Shown here: positions 6,745 through 10,275 of the stretch, piece after piece
How positions within the stretch are numbered: position 1 is the first letter of the stretch
How the letters are laid out: each line of letters starts with the position of its first letter
NCBI GenBank assembly: GCA_016763355.1
Contig: JAESTY010000162.1
Span: 1 to 10,275 of the forward strand
Origin: Immundisolibacteraceae bacterium
Lineage (GTDB): Bacteria; Pseudomonadota; Gammaproteobacteria; Immundisolibacterales; Immundisolibacteraceae
Length of the DNA: 10,275 bases
Direction of reading: 5' to 3'
Position numbers and translations under genes: made by a program
The notes under the pieces: model-generated
The model's database searches: none
Told to the model about the DNA's origin: nothing
What the model saw: only the letters and a program-made list of their open reading frames with translations

Positions 6745-6790
6745 ATTAAAAAAGCCCCGGTAACGCTAACGTTACCGGGGCTTTTTTAAT
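6745..6790. terminator. Bidirectional terminator with 21-bp perfect stem
   Basis: 6745-6765 is perfectly complementary to 6770-6790 around a CTAA loop, with a GC-rich core and A6/T6 flanks. It therefore ends with a T-run on both strands. It lies between the convergent thioesterase and reductase genes and serves both. Confidence 0.95.
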
Positions 6791-6806
6791 TTCTGTTACT
6801 GCCGTT

Positions 6807-7836
6807 TTACAGAAAACTATCGTAATGAATCTGTAGTGGCGGTACTTTCGAATCAACCGCGGCCATCTGCATGACAGCGTTGATCATTGGCGGAGGACCA
6901 CAAGTGTAGAGTTCGTAATTAGGCATTTTGTCTTCGCCAATCGACTCTCTGACAAATTCATGAACAAAACCAACAAAGCCGGTCCAGCCGGCTTGTTCGG
7001 CCATCTCCGGAATCGATACCGCTGGATAGAAGATAAAGCGATCGGTAGGTTGTCCCAGCGCCTTGAGTTCTTCTTCTCCACACATGTCGTTGGGACCACG
7101 GGCACCATAAAAAAAGATGCAGCTTTACATCATCCATACCTTCTGCTGCATCCAGACCACGGGCAATGGACAGCATTGGCGCCAGGCCACTGCCACCACC
7201 AATACAGACAATATCTCTCGATGAGTCAGTGCGCAGGTAAGCCATGCCATAAGGGCCGTCGATCTCGATCTCGTCGCCCTCACTGAGTTTAAACAGCGCA
7301 TTGGTACCTTTACCGTTAGGCACCAAACGGATAATAAAATCCCAGGTACCGTCTTCATTACCAATGTTGGACATGGAGTAAGCCCGACCACCCTCAACAC
7401 CTTCCAGGTTTAGCAAGGCGTACTGACCCGGCTGAAAGGATGAGAAACCATTAGCGGACTGGAAACGAAATTCGCGAATATCACTGGTCAGATCACGGAT
7501 CATTTCCAGTTTAGCCATAAACCGCTGCGGGTTAGTCTGCGGAACAAACTCATCCATGGTGATCATTTTGATCACGCTGTCGGCCTTGGGCCGGCACTGA
7601 CAGGCCAGCATTTTGCCGCGTTTAACATCACGGGGATTCAGCCCTGGAGCTTCTTCCCACATGTTTTCAATTTCGCCTTCTACCAGTTCAAATTTGCAGC
7701 TGCCACAACCGCCGACATTACAATCATAGGAAAGACCCAGGCCAGCACGCTGCCCACCGCGCAGAATTGCATCGTCTGCCGCACATTCAAAAGTATCGCC
7801 AGTCTGCTGGACCTGGATTTTATAGCTGTCACTCAT
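6807..7836 (-). pseudogene. Oxygenase reductase (2Fe-2S ferredoxin, FAD, NAD domains), frameshifted
   Basis: The gene reads in one frame from the ATG at 7836 to about 7116 and in another from there to the stop at 6807. Removing one base from the 7-A run at 7109-7115 restores a 342-residue protein, the usual length of CarAd/BenC/TphA1-type reductases. N-terminal plant-type 2Fe-2S ligands are C39, C44, C47 and C79. The flavin motif is RAYSMSN (151-157), the NAD loop is GGGSGLAP (213-220), and after the shift CGPPPM (312-317) and the terminal QIHYDSFL follow. The family takes electrons from NADH to a Rieske or diiron oxygenase. The ferredoxin part, with GGCGSCKFEL and LACQC, resembles the carbazole dioxygenase reductase CarAd (from memory). 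A ribosome site AGGAGAAG precedes the ATG. As written, translation adds about 50 unrelated residues and stops at 6958. Sequencing error and true mutation cannot be told apart here. Confidence 0.88.
7109..7115 (-). other. Homopolymer run causing the reductase frameshift
   Basis: Seven As on the plus strand (seven Ts in the gene). Six would give the in-frame junction His-Leu-Phe-Tyr-Gly-Ala-Arg, which fits the family. The intact downstream frame shows that the disruption is recent, an artefact, or bypassed during expression. Confidence 0.9.
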
Positions 7837-7881
7837 ACTAGATCTTCTCCTACCGCTTATAGAGTCTATATTTCTGTTCTG

Positions 7882-7900
7882 AGGCTGGGATTAGCAGCCT
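7882..7900 (-). promoter_or_regulatory. Small hairpin in the leader of the reductase gene
   Basis: AGGCTG (7882-7887) pairs with CAGCCT (7895-7900) around a 7-base loop, about 45 bases upstream of the reductase ATG. It is a short stem, possibly an operator or leader structure; weak evidence. Confidence 0.25.
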
Positions 7901-7988
7901 GGAAAATTCACAAAACCGATTTTGGCCTAATTTCTGATGCCAAATTCTACCTTTTAACCAAACTTGGTAACAGTTGAGCCCGCATCAG

Positions 7989-8007
7989 AATCATTATTAA
8001 TATGATT
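7989..8007. promoter_or_regulatory. AT-rich palindrome between dnaQ and the reductase gene
   Basis: AATCAT and ATGATT flank a 7-base AT centre. It lies about 15 bases past the dnaQ stop and about 150 bases upstream of the reductase start. It could be an operator, or a weak 3' hairpin for dnaQ, but no T-run follows. Confidence 0.3.
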
Positions 8008-8021
8008 AAACGATTTACGGA

Positions 8022-8741
8022 CTAAAAATCAGCGCTCTGTAACCAGAGACAACCGTCTGCGCTGGCTTTATCGATCACTTGCAAAAATTCATCGTGGGCT
8101 GAAACAGCCTCACTATCAGCACGAACAACCATCAACGATGGTCGATCACTGGGTAAACCTATTCCAGCCCCAGCGCTCATCACCCCAGTGCTCTGATTTT
8201 GCTGATCAAGCAACAGGGTAGCCTGGCCACCGGTCATCGCCAGATAAACATCAGCTAATAACTCAGCATCGAGCAGTGCGCCATGAAGGTCACGTTTCGA
8301 ATTATCAATCTCATAACGTCGGCACAGAGCATCTAGCGTATTGCGCTGACCCGGATGCTCAAAACGAGCCATCTTCAACGTATCGAGCACTTCGCAACGA
8401 GAAGCGACCTTATCTAGCGCCGGCTTTAATAGTGAAAGCTCGTAATTAATAAAACCAACATCAAAAGGCCCGTTGTGAATAATTAATTCAGAGCCATCAA
8501 TAAAGGCCAGAAAATCCTCGACCTGATCGGCAAACCGGGGCTTATCGGCCAACATCTCGTTGGTGATGCCATGCACTTCCATCGCACCGGCATCAATTTC
8601 TCGGTCAGGATTGATATAGCGGTGAAACCGGTTATCGGTCAGTCGCCGGTTAATCATCTCAACACAACCAATTACAATAATACGGTGACCGTCTGCCGTC
8701 GAAAGTCCGGTGGTTTCTGTATCGAGGACTACCTGTCTCAC
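8022..8741 (-). CDS. dnaQ: DNA polymerase III epsilon subunit (3'-5' proofreading exonuclease)
   Basis: The 239-residue product closely follows E. coli DnaQ (243 residues). Exo I is DTETTG with D7 and E9, Exo II is HNGPFDVGF with D94, and Exo III is HGALLDAELLADVYL with H153 and D158; all five catalytic residues are present. RRYEIDNSKR and LAMTGGQ are near-verbatim family segments. After the exonuclease domain comes a clamp-binding-like QATLLL (173-178) and a C-terminal tail that binds the polymerase alpha subunit. The core IIEIG segment reads IIVIG, losing a commonly conserved non-catalytic Glu. The start is GTG at 8741, which overlaps the rnhA TGA by four bases (GTGA), so translation is coupled to rnhA. 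No strong ribosome site is seen. This adjacency is widespread in gammaproteobacteria, though rnhA and dnaQ are divergent in E. coli. Confidence 0.97.
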   Translation of the reverse strand: MRQVVLDTETTGLSTADGHRIIVIGCVEMINRRLTDNRFHRYINPDREIDAGAMEVHGITNEMLADKPRFADQVEDFLAFIDGSELIIHNGPFDVGFINYELSLLKPALDKVASRCEVLDTLKMARFEHPGQRNTLDALCRRYEIDNSKRDLHGALLDAELLADVYLAMTGGQATLLLDQQNQSTGVMSAGAGIGLPSDRPSLMVVRADSEAVSAHDEFLQVIDKASADGCLWLQSADF

Positions 8742-9193
8742 GGTTGAGCTACCCGTAAACCAAGCACCTCATCCACACCCATGTTGGCTAATTCATCAGC
8801 ACGCTCGTTGCCCTCATGCCCAGCATGGCCTTTTACCCAGGTCCACTTCACCTGGTGATGTTCTAACAACGCATCAAGCTGTTGCCAGAGATCGACATTT
8901 TTCACTGGCTTTTTACTGGCAGTCTTCCAGCCCCGTTTTTTCCACTGTACTAACCATTCCTGCATACCCTGGAGCACATATTTGGAGTCGGTGGTAATCG
9001 ACAGGCTAGCCGGTTCTTTGACGGTTTTAACCGCTTCAATCACGGCCATCATTTCCATACGATTGTTGGTGGTATCGGCTGCGCCGCCGTGCAGTTCTTT
9101 CTCATGGACCCCTGAACGCAATATCGCGCCCCAACCCCCTGGCCCCGGATTACCACGACAGGCACCATCGGTGAAGATTTCAATCTCATGCAT
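8738..9193 (-). CDS. rnhA: Ribonuclease HI
   Basis: The 151-residue product is a full-length RNase HI (E. coli 155), which cuts RNA in RNA-DNA hybrids such as primers and R-loops. The catalytic residues are all present: D9 in FTDGACRGNPGPGGWG, E47 in NNRMEMMA, D69 in TTDSKYV, H123 and D133 in HAGHEGNERADELA. The basic handle (KKRGWKTASKKPVKN) is kept. The reading frame stays open further upstream, but the ATG at 9193 gives the MxEIxIFTDG N-terminus standard for the family, and the upstream extension would run into the methyltransferase gene. The ribosome site is poor. A TAAA tandem repeat lies 34-56 bases upstream, between this gene and the preceding one. The stop overlaps the dnaQ start. Confidence 0.97.
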   Translation of the reverse strand: MHEIEIFTDGACRGNPGPGGWGAILRSGVHEKELHGGAADTTNNRMEMMAVIEAVKTVKEPASLSITTDSKYVLQGMQEWLVQWKKRGWKTASKKPVKNVDLWQQLDALLEHHQVKWTWVKGHAGHEGNERADELANMGVDEVLGLRVAQP

Positions 9194-9226
9194 TATTTTT
9201 AAACTCGTTTGATGTTGTTGTATTAA

Positions 9227-9249
9227 TAAATAAATAAATAAATAAATAA
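9227..9249. repeat. Tandem tetranucleotide TAAA, five full copies plus TAA
   Basis: Five perfect TAAA units (9227-9246) are followed by TAA. They fill most of the gap between the methyltransferase stop (9252) and rnhA start (9193). Such simple repeats can change copy number by slippage. Here a change would alter the spacing and AT-richness of the rnhA leader but no reading frame. Confidence 0.9.
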
Positions 9250-9251
9250 TT

Positions 9252-10043
9252 TTAGTCGGACCCTGAATTGCGCTCGCCCAACCGTATCTGACCCATGCCC
9301 TGTCGAGCCGTAGTCGGCAGTCCACCTAGACGAAGCTGTTCCAGAGCATTGAAATCAATACCCACCGGGGTGATGCGGTAAGTTCTTTTGCGGGCCCGCA
9401 ATACGTACAGCGCTCCCCGTTTCGGCAGTAATCGTAGGCCAACTCGATCAAACAGCTCGGTGCGGCCACGCCATCTCGACGAGGCAATCGGCGGTCGAAA
9501 ATAGTTGCTGACCTGTCGCTCCACCTGTAAATCAGCCAATTCCAGCAGCTGTTTTACCTTAGAGGGGCTGTGACGATAAGGTGTTTCACTGTCATCAGAG
9601 CTTCGTGAAAACAACCCAAACAAACTGTATGGATTAAAACCGGCTATCACTAATTCACCGTCAGCCACCAGCACCCGCTCGATTTCATGAATTAACCCGG
9701 CAGGCTTAGCGACCATTTCCAGACCATGGAGCACGACCATCACATCAATAGAACTACTTCGTACCGGTAGCCGGGCCAGATCGGTAACCGCAACAGGGCC
9801 GTCAATACCAACACCGCTACCAGACACCCGCAATTTTATCGATCTGGTTTTAGGTAGCGCTCTAACCAAATCCACGCTGCCCAGTGGCCCGGCAAGCTGC
9901 ATCGCGATGCCATCACGGCTGGAATCGAGCATCTGTAGCACTTCGCGACTTTCGAGCTGCCAAAGCGCCTCCACCAACGAGTCAGCCAAATCCGCTTCCC
10001 GGTCTAACTCGGGCTTCAGAGCATTACTGTTGTTATCACTCAT
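9252..10043 (-). CDS. YafS-like class I methyltransferase-fold protein
   Basis: The 263-residue product has a SAM-methyltransferase-like C-terminal half: SSIDVMVVLHGLEM (97-110) in the motif II position, LIHEIERVLVADGELVIAGFNP (117-138) matching the post-II/III segment of the UbiG/BioC/Methyltransf_11 type, then SLFGL. The glycine-rich SAM loop (D/E-x-G-x-G-x-G) is not recognisable; the equivalent region around 50-60 reads LAGPLGSVDL, so SAM binding is doubtful. Position directly upstream of rnhA-dnaQ matches yafS of E. coli, an uncharacterised protein that sits next to gloB. AAGGAG nine bases before the ATG supports this start. It heads the minus-strand unit. Synteny and the C-terminal pattern make YafS family likely; catalytic function unproven. 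Confidence 0.8.
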   Translation of the reverse strand: MSDNNSNALKPELDREADLADSLVEALWQLESREVLQMLDSSRDGIAMQLAGPLGSVDLVRALPKTRSIKLRVSGSGVGIDGPVAVTDLARLPVRSSSIDVMVVLHGLEMVAKPAGLIHEIERVLVADGELVIAGFNPYSLFGLFSRSSDDSETPYRHSPSKVKQLLELADLQVERQVSNYFRPPIASSRWRGRTELFDRVGLRLLPKRGALYVLRARKRTYRITPVGIDFNALEQLRLGGLPTTARQGMGQIRLGERNSGSD

Positions 10044-10093
10044 TGGTATGAACTCCTTAAACGAGTCGACCTATCAGACCAACCGCTGATAAT

Positions 10094-10106
10094 TTGGTTT
10101 AACCAA
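10094..10106. promoter_or_regulatory. Palindrome in the promoter region of the yafS-rnhA-dnaQ unit
   Basis: TTGGTT-T-AACCAA is a perfect inverted repeat 51 bases upstream of the yafS-like ATG. It overlaps a weak minus-strand promoter candidate, TTAGAC then 17 bases then AATTAT. It could be an operator; low certainty. Confidence 0.3.
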
Positions 10107-10193
10107 CTTTCGTCTAACGCGCCGCCAGGTTGAAAGCAGGCTAAATTCTATTTGAATTCTTGTCATTTGAAAGATCCGTAAAAACAAAATTAG

Positions 10194-10224
10194 GTGACTG
10201 GTTGAGTCATTCAAACTCAGTCAC
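10194..10224. repeat. Bulged inverted repeat near the right edge
   Basis: GTGACT...GAGT pairs with ACTC-AGTCAC around a 7-base loop, with four unpaired bases (GGTT) on the left arm. A second hairpin, GACCAGC/GCTGGTC, lies at 10250-10256 and 10265-10271. No gene is visible between 10044 and the window end; in many gammaproteobacteria a divergent gloB would follow. Confidence 0.4.
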
Positions 10225-10275
10225 GTTGATTATCACTCATTCGCTTTTTGACCAGCCAATTATCGCTGGTCGATC

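Noticed and set aside
6884..7108. Open frame reached by a -1 shift at U-UUU-UUA in the reductase gene
   Set aside because: That frame encodes nothing resembling the reductase; the true continuation is in the other frame, so programmed -1 shifting is not supported.
9194..9325. N-terminal extension of RNase HI to the ATG at 9325
   Set aside because: It would overlap the methyltransferase gene and translate the TAAA repeat; family members start at the MxEIxIFTDG position.
10250..10271. GACCAGC/GCTGGTC hairpin as a terminator at the window edge
   Set aside because: The T-run precedes the stem on the plus strand and becomes As after it on the minus strand, so neither direction has a terminator layout within the window.

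Overview
The window looks like a gammaproteobacterial chromosome, probably a marine or soil heterotroph related to the Pseudomonas/Cellvibrionales side of the class. Two things suggest this. A yafS-like gene, rnhA and dnaQ run in the order known from E. coli and many other gammaproteobacteria. The left edge carries a HAD phosphatase of the MupP type, a family best known from pseudomonads. These placements come from recalled gene order and protein motifs, not from a database search.

Layout. Minus strand, left edge: a MupP/Gph-type HAD phosphatase running off the window (1-681), and upstream of it, separated by a hairpin terminator, a divergent PdxA-family dehydrogenase (782-1750). A 487-base region then separates this leftward unit from a rightward catabolic series: a crotonase-fold enzyme resembling hydroxycinnamoyl-CoA hydratase-lyase (2238-3059, own terminator), an acyl-CoA dehydrogenase (3412-4578), an ATP-dependent acyl-CoA ligase (4694-6265) and a PaaI-type thioesterase (6269-6712). 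A long bidirectional terminator (6745-6790) closes it. Converging from the right is a 2Fe-2S/FAD/NAD oxygenase reductase (6807-7836) broken by a one-base excess in a run of seven A/T. Beyond it lies the housekeeping block dnaQ (8022-8741), rnhA (8738-9193) and the yafS-like methyltransferase (9252-10043), all on the minus strand, with dnaQ/rnhA overlapping by four bases.

How the genes may work together (inference). Ligase, dehydrogenase, hydratase and thioesterase are the activation, alpha-beta desaturation, hydration and release steps of a CoA-dependent acid side-chain pathway, as in phenylpropanoid or alicyclic acid breakdown. The reductase would feed electrons to a ring oxygenase that is not in the window, and PdxA-family dehydrogenases are known to oxidise dihydrodiols (TphB) or phosphorylated hydroxy acids. 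No oxygenase, thiolase, aldehyde dehydrogenase, transporter or regulator is present here, so the substrate is unknown. Three of the catabolic enzymes have changes at textbook active-site positions (hydratase-lyase Ser and Tyr, acyl-CoA dehydrogenase C-terminal Glu, PdxA GHTE motif), so their automatic names should not be taken as their function. This is the most interesting part of the window.
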